Shown here: in pieces, positions 34,632 to 43,401 of the stretch | Layout: every line of letters starts with the position of its first letter | Position numbering within the stretch: position 1 is the first letter of the stretch | From: Acidobacteriota bacterium | GTDB lineage: Bacteria; Acidobacteriota; Vicinamibacteria; Vicinamibacterales; UBA8438 | Assembly (NCBI GenBank): GCA_009838525.1 | Contig: VXRJ01000018.1 | Coordinates: 790,346 to 854,345 of the forward strand | Direction: 5' to 3' | DNA: 64,000 nt | Made by a program: the position numbers and the translations under genes | Notes under the pieces: generated by a model | What the model saw: only the letters and a program-made list of their open reading frames with translations | Database searches by the model: none | What the model was told of the DNA's origin: nothing

Positions 34632-36218
34632 TCATCCTTCGCCGAAGGCGTCGAGCAGGATGGGCAGCAGGCCGTGCATGGTCGCGACGGTCGCCGCGCC
34701 CGGGTCGAGGCCGGCACGGAAGCGGCGGCTCTCAAGACGCTGAAGCAGCGCGCTCCGTCCGGCAATCACGTGGACCGGGACGTTCCACGACGCGCCGGCC
34801 CCGCTCACCAGCGACGGAGGCTGGTGGTCCCCCACCAGGATCAGGACCAGGTCGCGATCGGCGCGCAACTTGAGGTAACCGCCGATCGTGGCGTAGGCGT
34901 ATCGGAGCGCCTGCACGTAGCTCGGTCCCAGGTTCATCCAGTCGGGCTGCTCCGACCACGCGCGGTCGAGCACGTCGGCGTCGTACGGCCGCGGTGTCAA
35001 CACACGCTTCCAGTCCGCCTGATAGGGCGGGGCCGGCGTGAACGGAGCGTGGGTGCTTATGGTCGAAAAGAAAACAAAACGTGGCGTGCGCGTGGCAGGC
35101 GCGATCTCGTGGCGATCGAGCATGGCGAGCGCGTACTGGTCCGTGACCGACCACCACCCGAACGGGGGCCCCTTGTAGCCAAGACGGTCGTAGTCGTACA
35201 CGTCGTCGTAACCGTAAAACGCCCCCTCCGGCCAGGCGACGAGCATCCCGGGGACCAGCGCTACCGCGTGATAGCCGCCGCGCTGAAAGAGCGTCACGAG
35301 CGTATCGCGCTCCTGGGCAAGCAGCCGTGCGTTCGTCCGGTTGTCGCGCACCTCGGTGCCGGAGAGCAGGCTGAGGTGCGCGAGCCACGACTCCCCGCCG
35401 AACGTCGGCGACTCGACCAAGGCCGAAACGACCCGGCGGCCGGTCGCCTCGATGTTCTCGGCCAACTGGCTGCGGCCGGCGGCGAGTGGCTCCACCAGCG
35501 TCGGGACTTCCCAACTGACCGCACCGTACGATTCCATGAAGATCACGAAAACGTCCGCGCCGGCTACCCGCGTGAGGTCGGACTCGATTGACGGCGGCGG
35601 ACCGAGCGCCTCGAGACCCGCGCCACTCGCTTCGTAAGCCACTTCGTATGCCTCGCGGGCATACGCCGGGGCCACGGGATCGGCGAAGTGGAGCCGGTCC
35701 GCCACGCGCCAGCCGATCGCCTGCTCCGCCCCCCAGAGCGTCAGGGCCAAGCCAGCCGCGGCACCGAGCCAGCGCCGCATCGACGGATCGCCGGCGGCGC
35801 GCGCCAGACGTCCCAGGCACACGCGCGACGCCAGGTACAGCACCAGCGGCGCTCCGATCACCACCGCGACTCCGGCCGCGACCGCCCACGACTCCGCCAC
35901 TCGCGTGAACATCGCACCGACGCTCGGCATGTGTTGGACGTCCCAGTAGAGGTTGACGTCCCGCCCGTACAGCCCCTCGGTCGTGACGCCGACGTAACGG
36001 CCTGCGATGAGCAGCATCCAGACGGCCGCCAGCGTTCGCAGCAGGCGCCGGGATGCTGTTCGTCCCCGCCATTGCCACCCGATCAGGCCAAGCGCGACGA
36101 TCGCCAGCTCGACCGACAGCGTGGCGGCCGGACGGACCGACAGCGTCGGCCAGACATGCTCGAACGTCACGGAGAGATTGAGCAGGACGAGCGAGACGAC
36201 CAGCGCGATCCAGGCCAC
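34632..36218 (-). CDS. Membrane sulfatase-like phospho/sulfo-transferase (LTA-synthase-like)
   Basis: A 528-residue protein with four to five N-terminal transmembrane helices (to about residue 180) and an extracytoplasmic alkaline-phosphatase-fold domain. Metal and nucleophile motifs are FVIFMESYG, SPTFGGESWLAHLSLLSG (probable nucleophile Ser in GGESW) and LVGDHQPPS. The Cys of formylglycine sulfatases is absent, so it is more like lipoteichoic-acid-synthase or phosphoethanolamine-transferase enzymes, which move phospho-alcohol groups between lipids and glycans. The start is GTG at 36218, eleven bases after the DoxX stop. It and DoxX form one minus-strand unit at the edge of the pyrimidine-type cluster. 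Confidence 0.75.
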   Translation of the reverse strand: MAWIALVVSLVLLNLSVTFEHVWPTLSVRPAATLSVELAIVALGLIGWQWRGRTASRRLLRTLAAVWMLLIAGRYVGVTTEGLYGRDVNLYWDVQHMPSVGAMFTRVAESWAVAAGVAVVIGAPLVLYLASRVCLGRLARAAGDPSMRRWLGAAAGLALTLWGAEQAIGWRVADRLHFADPVAPAYAREAYEVAYEASGAGLEALGPPPSIESDLTRVAGADVFVIFMESYGAVSWEVPTLVEPLAAGRSQLAENIEATGRRVVSALVESPTFGGESWLAHLSLLSGTEVRDNRTNARLLAQERDTLVTLFQRGGYHAVALVPGMLVAWPEGAFYGYDDVYDYDRLGYKGPPFGWWSVTDQYALAMLDRHEIAPATRTPRFVFFSTISTHAPFTPAPPYQADWKRVLTPRPYDADVLDRAWSEQPDWMNLGPSYVQALRYAYATIGGYLKLRADRDLVLILVGDHQPPSLVSGAGASWNVPVHVIAGRSALLQRLESRRFRAGLDPGAATVATMHGLLPILLDAFGEG

Positions 36219-36229
36219 CCGGCGCCCTT

Positions 36230-36709
36230 CTACCGCGTCACGCTGTACGGCAGGCCCCGGCCACCGACGGCCAGGGCAAGCAGACTGCCGATCACCGGGG
36301 GTCCGTAGCCGTTCGTGAGATAGCCGGCGGTGAAGATCAGACCGCTCGCGAAATGAAAATTGAGGATCATGGCCAAGGCCAGCAAGGCGGTCAGACGAAC
36401 CCGGAACCCGACCATGAGGGCAGCACCGGCCAGCATCTCGGCGATCGGCACGACGCGGGAAAAAACGGGGGCGCCGGGAATGGCGACGGTCTCCAGGTAC
36501 CACAGACTGGCGCCGGACGTGAGCTCCCGCCAGAAGGACAGCTCCTGCAGCAGCGGGCCCGTGTCGCTCAACCACGGCACCTTGTCGTTGCCCATCAGCA
36601 CCAGAAAAAGGCCGATGATCAACGACAGCGTCCGCAAGCCGAACGCGCCAGCCTGGCTGCTCTCGCGCCTGCCTCCAAGGCGGTAGAGTCCCTGTGGCAC
36701 TACGCCCAT
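36230..36709 (-). CDS. DoxX family membrane protein
   Basis: A 159-residue protein with four predicted transmembrane helices (LRTLSLIIGLFLVLMGNDKV, VVPIAEMLAGAALMVGF, LTALLALAMILNFHFASG and GPPVIGSLLALAVGG). This matches the DoxX/DoxD-like family, small membrane proteins linked in some bacteria to redox balance or quinone-dependent reactions. ATG at 36709 is chosen because the longer frame to 36784 would run into the divergent FkbM gene and adds an uninformative Arg-rich segment. It is followed by the sulfatase-like gene. Confidence 0.75.
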   Translation of the reverse strand: MGVVPQGLYRLGGRRESSQAGAFGLRTLSLIIGLFLVLMGNDKVPWLSDTGPLLQELSFWRELTSGASLWYLETVAIPGAPVFSRVVPIAEMLAGAALMVGFRVRLTALLALAMILNFHFASGLIFTAGYLTNGYGPPVIGSLLALAVGGRGLPYSVTR

Positions 36710-36731
36710 TGTAACCGTCAGGACTTTCGCC

Positions 36732-36737
36732 CAGAAT
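36732..36737 (+). promoter_or_regulatory. -10-like hexamer for the FkbM gene
   Basis: CAGAAT is followed by six bases and then the ATG at 36744. It lies in the 34-base gap between divergent genes. The spacing is that of a leaderless transcript. Confidence 0.3.
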
Positions 36738-36743
36738 CGACAT

Positions 36744-37550
36744 ATGGCCTCTCTCGCCAGCCGCCTCCACCGGACGTGGGGCATGGGACGCTCGCTGGTC
36801 GTCTACCACGGAATTCCGGGACGCCAGCGGCGGTTGCGCCGGCTCTACCGATGTTTCGTCAAACCCGGCCAACTGGCGTTCGACCTCGGCGCCCATGTCG
36901 GCAATCGGACCCGTGCTCTGCGCGCCCTCGGGTGCCGCGTGGTTGCCGTCGAACCGCAGCCCGACTGCGCCCGGCTGCTCCGGTCGTGCTTCGACGATTC
37001 GGATCGGCGCAAGCGCGGCCGAAGAGTGCACACGCATCCCGCGATCGGCCATGTCGCAGTCCTCGAGATGGCGGTCGGCGCCTCCTCGGGGCCGGTGTCG
37101 CTGGCGATCAGCGAACGTCATCCCACCCTCACGACCACGTCGGCGGCCTGGCTGGAGACTCGGGGAGCCGATCCGCTGTTTGCGCGAATCCGCTGGAACA
37201 GACACACCACGGTAGAAGCGACGACACTCGATCTCCTGATTCAGAGGTTCGGCCTCCCCTCCTTCGTGAAGATCGACGTGGAGGGATCGGAATCGGAAGT
37301 CCTGGCGGGGCTCACGCAGCCGGTCCCCGGCCTCTCGTTCGAGTTTCTTCCCTCCGCGCTGGCCGACGTCCGGCTCTGCGTCAAGCGCCTGGAAGCGCTC
37401 GGACGCTATGGCTACAACTGGTCGTCCGGCGAGTCGTACAAGCTGGCGTCGGCCGACTGGCTGACCGGCAAGGAACTGATGGACGCGCTCGAGAGCGCCG
37501 ACGCCCAGCGCCGCTCGGGCGACGTCTACGCCGTCCTGGGAGATCGGTGA
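36744..37550 (+). CDS. FkbM family methyltransferase
   Basis: A 268-residue SAM-dependent methyltransferase. SAM motif I is AFDLGAHVGNRTRALRALG, followed by VVAVEPQPDCARLL, and the FkbM signature FVKIDVEGSESEVLAGL is near residue 175. FkbM enzymes O-methylate hydroxyls of sugars, polyketides and other small molecules. Its stop overlaps the next methyltransferase start by four bases (GTGA), making it the first gene of a plus-strand unit that continues through a second methyltransferase and the creatininase-family gene. Confidence 0.9.
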   Translation: MASLASRLHRTWGMGRSLVVYHGIPGRQRRLRRLYRCFVKPGQLAFDLGAHVGNRTRALRALGCRVVAVEPQPDCARLLRSCFDDSDRRKRGRRVHTHPAIGHVAVLEMAVGASSGPVSLAISERHPTLTTTSAAWLETRGADPLFARIRWNRHTTVEATTLDLLIQRFGLPSFVKIDVEGSESEVLAGLTQPVPGLSFEFLPSALADVRLCVKRLEALGRYGYNWSSGESYKLASADWLTGKELMDALESADAQRRSGDVYAVLGDR

Positions 37551-38434
37551 CACCCGTCCCGCGCTTCGACACCGGCGCCGTCCGCCGGTACTACGACCGT
37601 CACACGGCCCGCTTTCTCTCCTGGGGCCAGGGGGGAAGCGTCGGCGCCATCCACCGCGCTGTCTGGGGACCGGGAGTCGCGACGCGCGAGCAGGCGTTCC
37701 GGTACGTCGAAGACCGGATCGCCGACCAGTTGCCGGCATTGGCGTCACCTGACGGCAGCGTCACCGTGATCGACCTCGGGTGCGGCGTCGGCGCAACCCT
37801 CTGCTCGCTGGCGGAACGCCTGCCGGCGCTCCGCGGACTTGGCGTGACCCTCAGTCCGGTGCAGGCGCAGGAGGCCCAGGCGCGAGTTGAACGGCAGGGC
37901 CTCGTGGATCGGGTCCGGTGTATCGAGGGTGACTTCTGTGATCTCTCACTCGACCTGTCAGTGCCGGCGCCGGACCGACACCCGCGCGTAGATCTCATCT
38001 ACGCCATCGAGTCGTTCGTCCACGGGACGAATCCCGCCTTCTTCTTCATCCAGTGCGCCCGGCGACTCCGCCCCGGCGGGCGCGTCATCATTTGCGACGA
38101 CATGCTCCGGCCGGACGGGCATGCTCCCGGCGCGAGGCGAGCGATCGAGCGTTTCCAGCGCGGTTGGCGGATCAACACGCTGATCGACCGTGAGGAACTG
38201 CGGAAGCTGGCGGGCGGCGGCGGCTTCGCGCACGAGTCGACAATCGACCTCACGCCGCACCTGGAGCTGCGCCGCCCCCGCGACCGGGGTATCACCTTCA
38301 TGGCCAACGTGGTCCGATGGCTGCCGCTCGACGGCCCACTCGGCCACCTGACCGGCGGCGCCGCGCTTGGCCGTTGCCTGCAACGCGGCTGGATCGCCTA
38401 CGATCTCGCCCACTTCCGACGTCGCGATGACTGA
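37547..38434 (+). CDS. Class I SAM-dependent methyltransferase
   Basis: A 295-residue protein. The glycine-rich SAM motif VIDLGCGVGATLCSLAE is at about residue 75, with GVTLSPVQAQEAQAR and RLRPGGRVIICDDML further on; this layout is close to small-molecule C- or O-methyltransferases of the cyclopropane-synthase/UbiE type. The start is GTG at 37547, which overlaps the FkbM stop. The end overlaps the creatininase-family start by eight bases. The substrate is unknown, but strict coupling suggests the same pathway as the flanking genes. Confidence 0.85.
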   Translation: MTPVPRFDTGAVRRYYDRHTARFLSWGQGGSVGAIHRAVWGPGVATREQAFRYVEDRIADQLPALASPDGSVTVIDLGCGVGATLCSLAERLPALRGLGVTLSPVQAQEAQARVERQGLVDRVRCIEGDFCDLSLDLSVPAPDRHPRVDLIYAIESFVHGTNPAFFFIQCARRLRPGGRVIICDDMLRPDGHAPGARRAIERFQRGWRINTLIDREELRKLAGGGGFAHESTIDLTPHLELRRPRDRGITFMANVVRWLPLDGPLGHLTGGAALGRCLQRGWIAYDLAHFRRRDD

Positions 38435-39248
38435 TTCACCCTCGAGATCGTGGGCACGGATGCCACCACGTGACCGGCGCGCCCTGGCCAGGCGCGATCC
38501 GGTGGCCATCCTGCCGCTCGGCGCCACGGAACAGCATGGTCCACACCTGCCGCTTACGACTGACAACGACATCAACCGCGGCCTCCTGGAACGCGCCCTC
38601 GCCAGGATTCCGCCCGACCTGCCGATCACCGTCTGCGAACCGGTCGACATCGGCGCCAGCGACGAGCATCTCGACGACCCGAACGCAGGGAGTTCCGGTC
38701 AGGGGACGGTGTCGATCGGCGCCGATGGCATGAAGTCCCGGATCCTGCGGGAAGGAAGGAAGCTCGCCCGCGCCGGCGTCCGGCGACTCGTTCTTCACAA
38801 CAGCCACGGCGGAAACCGCCACGCCATGGAAATCGCGGCGCTTGACCTCCGTCGCCGCCAGCGGATGCTGGTGGTCTCGGCGAGCTGGTTCCGTTTCGGC
38901 CGGCCGCACGACGTCGATCTCCCGGAGTCCGAGTGGCGCCACGGGCTGCACGGAGGCGCCGTCGAGACCGCCATGATGCTGCATCTCCACCCCGACCGCG
39001 TCCGGACCCGGTGGATTCGGCGCTTCGCGTCTATCGGTGAGGAACTCGCGCAGGCGGGTTCGACGATCGGCCCCGAGGCGGCGGCGCCGTTCGCGTGGAT
39101 GGCTTGGGACCTGAACCCGAACGGCGTCGTCGGCGACGCGACGCTCGCCACTCCCGTGCTGGGGCGGCGGCTCGTCGAGTACTACGGGGGCACGCTGGCC
39201 GCGGTCATTCGCGACGCCAGGGCGTTTCCGCTCGACCGTCTGGTGTAA
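38427..39248 (+). CDS. Creatininase-family amidohydrolase
   Basis: A 273-residue metal-dependent amidohydrolase. The first metal motif LGATEQHGPHLPLTTD gives Glu35, His37 and Asp46; the second is HNSHGGNRHAMEIA, and the C-terminal VVGDATLATPVLGRRL matches the family ending. Members include creatininase, MftE of mycofactocin synthesis, and archaeal ArfB, which removes formate from the formamidopyrimidine made in the first step of archaeal riboflavin and F420 synthesis. The ArfB role would fit a location next to a GTP cyclohydrolase and a RibD-type reductase, but cannot be fixed from sequence. The 3' end overlaps the convergent GTP cyclohydrolase gene by 44 bases. Confidence 0.88.
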   Translation: MTDSPSRSWARMPPRDRRALARRDPVAILPLGATEQHGPHLPLTTDNDINRGLLERALARIPPDLPITVCEPVDIGASDEHLDDPNAGSSGQGTVSIGADGMKSRILREGRKLARAGVRRLVLHNSHGGNRHAMEIAALDLRRRQRMLVVSASWFRFGRPHDVDLPESEWRHGLHGGAVETAMMLHLHPDRVRTRWIRRFASIGEELAQAGSTIGPEAAAPFAWMAWDLNPNGVVGDATLATPVLGRRLVEYYGGTLAAVIRDARAFPLDRLV

Positions 39249-40446
39249 CCGGCGGCACCGATGCCCTGTGGGCCGGTGTTGACCGTTTCGGCGGAATGGC
39301 GGCGTCGGCGCCCGCCAGCATGTCGTGCAGCCAGTGGCCGGCCCGTTCCACCTTCGCCTTGACGTAGGGCTCGTTGTGAGGGTTGAGCGTGCCGTAGAGC
39401 GGCATCCGGCCCGCCACGTCGATGCCCGCCTCGCCCAGCGCAGTTACCTTGCCGGGGTTGTTTGTCAGCAGTTGAACCCGTTTCACACCCAGCACGCGAA
39501 GCATGTCGATTGCCGCGGAGTACTGCCGCTCGTCGGCGCCGAAGCCGAGCGTGCCGTCGGCGTCGATCGTATCGAGCCCTTCCTCCTGTAGCCGATACGC
39601 GCGCAGCTTGTTCGCCAGGCCGATGCCGCGCCCCTCCTGCGACATGTACAGAAGCACGCCGCCGCCCTGCTGGGCAAAGTAGCGGAGCGCTCCCCGCAGC
39701 TGCTCGCCGCAATCGCACCTGAGACTGCCGAACAAATCGCCCGTCAGGCAGGCGGAATGGATCCGCACCGGTGTTGGATCGGGCCACGACTCAGGTGCTC
39801 CGAAGAGAATCGCGACATGGTCGAGCAGGCCGTGCGACTCGCGGAAGATGACGAAGCGGGCATCCTCCGCCTCCGCGAGGGGGACCGGTCCGTCGCTGAC
39901 ACGCGTCACGTGGACGCTCCCGGCGGACGTGAGCACGTCGATCTGATCAGTCGTCACGGAGAGGGCCACGCCTCGATCAATCGCCTGCCGCAGCGGCTCC
40001 GAAGTGCCGGGGTCGGCCGTCACGCTCACCACGGCGGGCAGCAGGCGACCGACACGCACCAGGCGCAGGGCGCCCGTCTCGATGGACGATGCGGCACGAC
40101 AGTCGAATTCGTCCTGACCGAACACGCCTCGCGAAGTCGCCAGGTGGACAATCTGATCCGCGTTCTCGCCGTTGAGGGCCAGACTGATCGGCGCCGCCCC
40201 CGTCGCCCTGACCTGCCGCTCCCCGTCCAGCGGGGCTGTCGACAGGCCCATCGAGGCCGCCCGCTCCCCGGTGACGGCGAGACGAACCGGTCCCTGGCGC
40301 CGCAGCGCTTTCAGCGCCGAGCCCGCCAGACCGTCGACGGCGGCGATCAGCGCGCCCGGTTCCGGCGCGGCCACACCGTTGGACGGGCCGACGTAGATCG
40401 GACGTCCCTGCCGGAGGTCGAACAGACCACGTTCAGCTTCGTACAT
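39205..40446 (-). CDS. GTP cyclohydrolase II-like protein with long N-terminal domain
   Basis: A 413-residue protein. Residues 225-375 are a complete GTP cyclohydrolase II domain: zinc cysteines Cys233, Cys244 and Cys246 in HSACLTGDLFGSLRCDCG, QEGRGIGLANKLRAYRLQ with Tyr284, GFGADERQY with Arg307, and LLTNNPGKV. The enzyme opens GTP to a 2,5-diaminopyrimidine ribotide, formate and pyrophosphate. The first 200 residues are not a recognisable RibB; the usual DHBP-synthase acidic motifs are absent. E. coli RibA is only 196 residues long. A Ser/Thr/Pro-rich tail of about 40 residues overlaps the convergent creatininase gene. It is divergent from the RibD-like gene, 38 bases apart. Confidence 0.85.
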   Translation of the reverse strand: MYEAERGLFDLRQGRPIYVGPSNGVAAPEPGALIAAVDGLAGSALKALRRQGPVRLAVTGERAASMGLSTAPLDGERQVRATGAAPISLALNGENADQIVHLATSRGVFGQDEFDCRAASSIETGALRLVRVGRLLPAVVSVTADPGTSEPLRQAIDRGVALSVTTDQIDVLTSAGSVHVTRVSDGPVPLAEAEDARFVIFRESHGLLDHVAILFGAPESWPDPTPVRIHSACLTGDLFGSLRCDCGEQLRGALRYFAQQGGGVLLYMSQEGRGIGLANKLRAYRLQEEGLDTIDADGTLGFGADERQYSAAIDMLRVLGVKRVQLLTNNPGKVTALGEAGIDVAGRMPLYGTLNPHNEPYVKAKVERAGHWLHDMLAGADAAIPPKRSTPAHRASVPPVTPDGRAETPWRRE

Positions 40447-40484
40447 GACGAACGTTCGCTACTGTACCCTCAGTCGGAGCCATC

Positions 40485-41351
40485 GTGCGTACCCCACAAG
40501 AGCCTACACCGCCTCTCGACCGCACGCTGGCCTGGCGCCTTGTTCGAACCGCCGGCCCGGGCGCAGGCGCCGCTAGACGTATCTATCATGATTCGGCGCC
40601 CTCGGTGTGGCTGCAAACCCTTCCCAGCGGCGGATGGAAAACGTCACATCCGCCAACCGACGAAGCGCGGCTGATACTGGACCTGTTCCTGCCGCTGCAA
40701 CTCCGGCCGGATCTGATCGTGGTCCAGGCCGGCCAAAGTCTGGACGGTCGGATCGCCACCGAAGCGGGGCACTCTCACTACATCACCGGGCCGGAGGACA
40801 TCCGACGGCTCCACCGGCTTCGGTCGCTGGTCGACGCGGTCGTCGTGGGCGCCGGTACGGTCGCCAGCGACAACCCTCGCCTGACGGTCCGGGAAGTGGA
40901 TGGAGACAATCCCGCGCGGGTCGCCATCGACCCGGACGGGCGACTCGATCCGGCCTGTCATCTCTTGGCCGACGGCGCCGCGCCCACTCTGGTCGTCCGC
41001 CGTGACGGCGCCGCCGGGAGCGCCCTCCCCGGCGTCGAGACCATCACCCTGCCCGCCGATGCCAACAACCGCATCGATCCCCGGGCAATAGCGCAGGCGC
41101 TTCGCGCACGGGGCTTCCGGCGGCTGTTGATCGAAGGAGGCGGACTGACCGTGTCCCGTTTTCTGGACGCCGGCATCGTCGACCGGCTCCATGTCACCGT
41201 CGCCCCGCTGCTGATCGGCTCCGGACGTCCGGCCTTCACCCTTGCGCCGATTGCGACGCTGGATGAGGCTCTGCGGCCCCCATCCCGTACCTTCCGGCTC
41301 GGAAACGACGTTCTGTTCGATCTGGATCTGGGCTCCGGCGGCACGCCCTGA
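40485..41351 (+). CDS. RibD C-terminal-type reductase, no deaminase domain
   Basis: A 288-residue protein. From about residue 75 it matches the dihydrofolate-reductase-like reductase domain of RibD: LIVVQAGQSLDGRIATEAGHSHYITG, LRSLVDAVVVGAGTVASDNPRLTVR, LLIEGGGLTVSRFLDAG and VAPLLIGSG. Such enzymes reduce the ribosyl chain of the pyrimidine intermediate to ribityl with NADPH. The zinc deaminase domain of bacterial RibD is missing; the first 75 residues are unrelated and Trp/Pro-rich. Reductase-only forms occur in archaea and fungi, where reduction precedes deamination. The start is GTG at 40485. A single-gene unit facing the methyltransferase gene. Confidence 0.85.
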   Translation: MRTPQEPTPPLDRTLAWRLVRTAGPGAGAARRIYHDSAPSVWLQTLPSGGWKTSHPPTDEARLILDLFLPLQLRPDLIVVQAGQSLDGRIATEAGHSHYITGPEDIRRLHRLRSLVDAVVVGAGTVASDNPRLTVREVDGDNPARVAIDPDGRLDPACHLLADGAAPTLVVRRDGAAGSALPGVETITLPADANNRIDPRAIAQALRARGFRRLLIEGGGLTVSRFLDAGIVDRLHVTVAPLLIGSGRPAFTLAPIATLDEALRPPSRTFRLGNDVLFDLDLGSGGTP

Positions 41352-41401
41352 CCGGCGCGGCTCACCGCTCTCGACGCTACGCGAGGTTTCACCACGGCTC
41401 C

Positions 41402-42223
41402 TCAATCCGGGGGAAGAGCGAGAAAGTCCGTGTGACCGACAATCAGCCGGAACTGGCCGCGGGCGATTGTGCGCGAACGGCGCGCGGCCCAGGCTCGAAC
41501 CCGCTCCTCCTCGCCCGTCTGTTCGATAGCCGCCTCGACCCAGCCATCGAACAGCAGGCGGACGACCGCCATGTCGTCGGGGCCAAGCTGCCACGGACTC
41601 CGGAACAGCCAGGCGCGGTAGCCGGATCCCCGGAAGAGCATCTCGGCGTGCAATCCCGCCATGGGACCGAGCGCGCGGCCGAACCCCTTGTCACGCCGCT
41701 GGTGTTCGTTCACCGCGCGCCGGATCCAGCCATCGTCGACGTCGTCCGATTCGTCGTGGACCACCCACTCCAGGATGCCGTCGTAGTTGAGCGCAAACAG
41801 CACCGCGGCGCTTGTCGCGCGGCACGTGTCGACAACCGCGGCAAGCCAGTCCTTCGACACGAGATCGAGCAGCGCCGACGCCGTCACCAGGTGGGCGCCC
41901 GTCGCACGGGCCACCTCCAGTCCTGCGCTCGCCAGGTTCCCGGTCAACGTGGCCAGGCGCAGGTCGGGCACCCCCTCGGGCGGCCTCGCGCGCGCCAGCA
42001 ACTCATGATCGTGATCGAACAGTGTCCATTGCTGCGGCCCGGGCAATCGGGGCGCGAGGTATCGCAGATTCGATCCGGTGCCGCTGCCGAGATCGATGAT
42101 GTTCGACCAGCCATGCTTCGCCCAGGCCGGCGCCAGCAGTTGCATGACCGCCTTCGCCCTCGACTGGTGATCGAGCGGCTCTCGCATGGCCAGCCAGTCG
42201 GCCTCGAACCGTTCCTTCGTCAA
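41402..42223 (-). CDS. SAM-dependent methyltransferase-like protein
   Basis: A 273-residue protein. SAM motif I is NIIDLGSGTGSNLRYLAPRL, and WTLFDHDHELLARA supplies the acidic residue after strand 2. Later segments (HLVTASALLDLVS, VLFALNYDGILEWV) fit a small-molecule methyltransferase, with a divergent C-terminal half containing AGLHAEMLFRGSGYRAW. The start is taken as TTG at 42223, preceded by GGAGAGGA; the longer frame to 42310 would overlap the glycosyltransferase gene with an Arg-rich leader. It is the last gene of the minus-strand unit ADH - PTPS-like - GT4 - methyltransferase. Confidence 0.78.
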   Translation of the reverse strand: MTKERFEADWLAMREPLDHQSRAKAVMQLLAPAWAKHGWSNIIDLGSGTGSNLRYLAPRLPGPQQWTLFDHDHELLARARPPEGVPDLRLATLTGNLASAGLEVARATGAHLVTASALLDLVSKDWLAAVVDTCRATSAAVLFALNYDGILEWVVHDESDDVDDGWIRRAVNEHQRRDKGFGRALGPMAGLHAEMLFRGSGYRAWLFRSPWQLGPDDMAVVRLLFDGWVEAAIEQTGEEERVRAWAARRSRTIARGQFRLIVGHTDFLALPPD

Positions 42224-42237
42224 TCCTCTCCTCCGTG

Positions 42238-43401
42238 CTAGCGCGCCTTTGCGGGCGCGCGGGCGCCAAGCTCCTGGACCGCCGTTTGCGGCGCCAGCTC
42301 CAGCAGACATCGTTCGAAAACGGCGACCGCCGCGTCCCAGTCCGGCAGCGCGGCGGCATGACGTCGCGCCGCCGCCGCGAGCGTGGCACGCCGTCCGTCG
42401 TCACTCAGCAACGTCTCCAGCGCAACCGCCAGGGCCTGTTCGTCCCCCGGCGTGACCAGCAGTGCTGCATCGGCCGGCGCTGTGTGGGGAATCGCGCCGC
42501 CCGTCGTGCTGACGATCGGCAATCCGCGCGCCAGCGCTTCCGCCAGCACCATGCCGTACCCTTCGTAGTGCGATGGCAGGACGAAGATCGAACTGCGGCC
42601 GTACAAAGCGTCGAGTGCCGCGTCGTCGCACTCCCCCACGAATCGGATCCTCTCGTCCAGACCCGTCTGGACAACCGCCGCCATCACTTTCCGGACGAAC
42701 GCCGTCTTCCGGTCGAGTGCCCCGGCGCAGATGCAGGTCCACGGGCGATGCCGCAGGCGTGCGAGGGACTGCACGAGGATGTCATGCCCTTTTCGCGGAG
42801 TCACCGAGGCGACTACCAGCAACATGGGCGGATAGCCGGCAACCGGTCCCCTGGCTGGCGCCGACGGATCCGTTCCCGGACGGACAACCCGCAGATGGGC
42901 CGGATCGACGCGATACCTCTCTGTCAGCGTCCGTGCAGTAAACGCGCTGGTCACGATCACGCCCCGCACGGCGGCCAGCCCACGCATTTCCAGCGTCGCC
43001 AGCCGCGCGCTGACCGCGGGGTCGAGTCCCGTCTCCTCGGCGACCGGATGGTGCACGAGCGCGACGATGCGCAACCGTTCCCCATGCTCGGCGACCGGCT
43101 CCGGCAGTCCCGCCATCGCGAGTCCGTCGATGACGACAAGCGCCTCGTCAGGCTGCGCGCAGAGCGCCGCGGCCAGGCTGTCTCGGGCGCTATCGTCCGG
43201 ATCCGGAAACCTCCCCCGCAGACCCACGCGATCGATCCGCCAGCCGCGCAGCTCGAGGCCATCCAGCATGCGGTTGTCGTAGCGGTAGCCACCCGTCCGT
43301 TGTCGAAGCGGGGACGGCGCCAGCAGGCACAATCGCCGGCCGGTCGGTCTGGCGCGACCGGCCTCGCCTCCGACGCATGCCGCAGCACGCGGTCCGCTCA
43401 C
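42238..43401 (-). CDS. GT4 family glycosyltransferase
   Basis: A 387-residue GT-B glycosyltransferase. The N-terminal domain ([23 protein letters not shown]) has the Gly-rich acceptor loop, and [15 protein letters not shown] precedes the donor domain with [21 protein letters not shown], and [28 protein letters not shown], which holds the E-x7-E motif. The start is GTG at 43401, overlapping the stop of the PTPS-like gene by four bases (GTGA). The last codons run into a CTAGCGCGCC-type stem-loop, so the Ala/Arg-rich C-terminus may be shaped by that element. The glycosyl acceptor may be the product of the surrounding pyrimidine-type pathway. Confidence 0.88.
   Translation of the reverse strand: MSGPRAAACVGGEAGRARPTGRRLCLLAPSPLRQRTGGYRYDNRMLDGLELRGWRIDRVGLRGRFPDPDDSARDSLAAALCAQPDEALVVIDGLAMAGLPEPVAEHGERLRIVALVHHPVAEETGLDPAVSARLATLEMRGLAAVRGVIVTSAFTARTLTERYRVDPAHLRVVRPGTDPSAPARGPVAGYPPMLLVVASVTPRKGHDILVQSLARLRHRPWTCICAGALDRKTAFVRKVMAAVVQTGLDERIRFVGECDDAALDALYGRSSIFVLPSHYEGYGMVLAEALARGLPIVSTTGGAIPHTAPADAALLVTPGDEQALAVALETLLSDDGRRATLAAAARRHAAALPDWDAAVAVFERCLLELAPQTAVQELGARAPAKAR
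42239..42260. repeat. CTAGCGCGCC-type stem-loop
   Basis: GCGCGCC (42241-42247) pairs with GGCGCGC (42254-42260) across TTTGCG, directly preceded by GCTA. It resembles the element at 15491-15517 and overlaps the 3' end of the glycosyltransferase gene. It could act as a structured spacer or a REP-like element. Confidence 0.3.

Noticed and set aside
36219-37748. Upstream extension of the sulfatase-like frame on the minus strand
   Set aside because: It lies opposite the FkbM and methyltransferase genes and over DoxX, has a shuffled Arg/Gly composition, and the membrane-helix start at 36218 is clear.
39205-41351. Ordinary riboflavin operon
   Set aside because: RibB, lumazine synthase, riboflavin synthase and the RibD deaminase domain are all missing, and the neighbours are methyl-, glycosyl- and phosphatidyltransferases.
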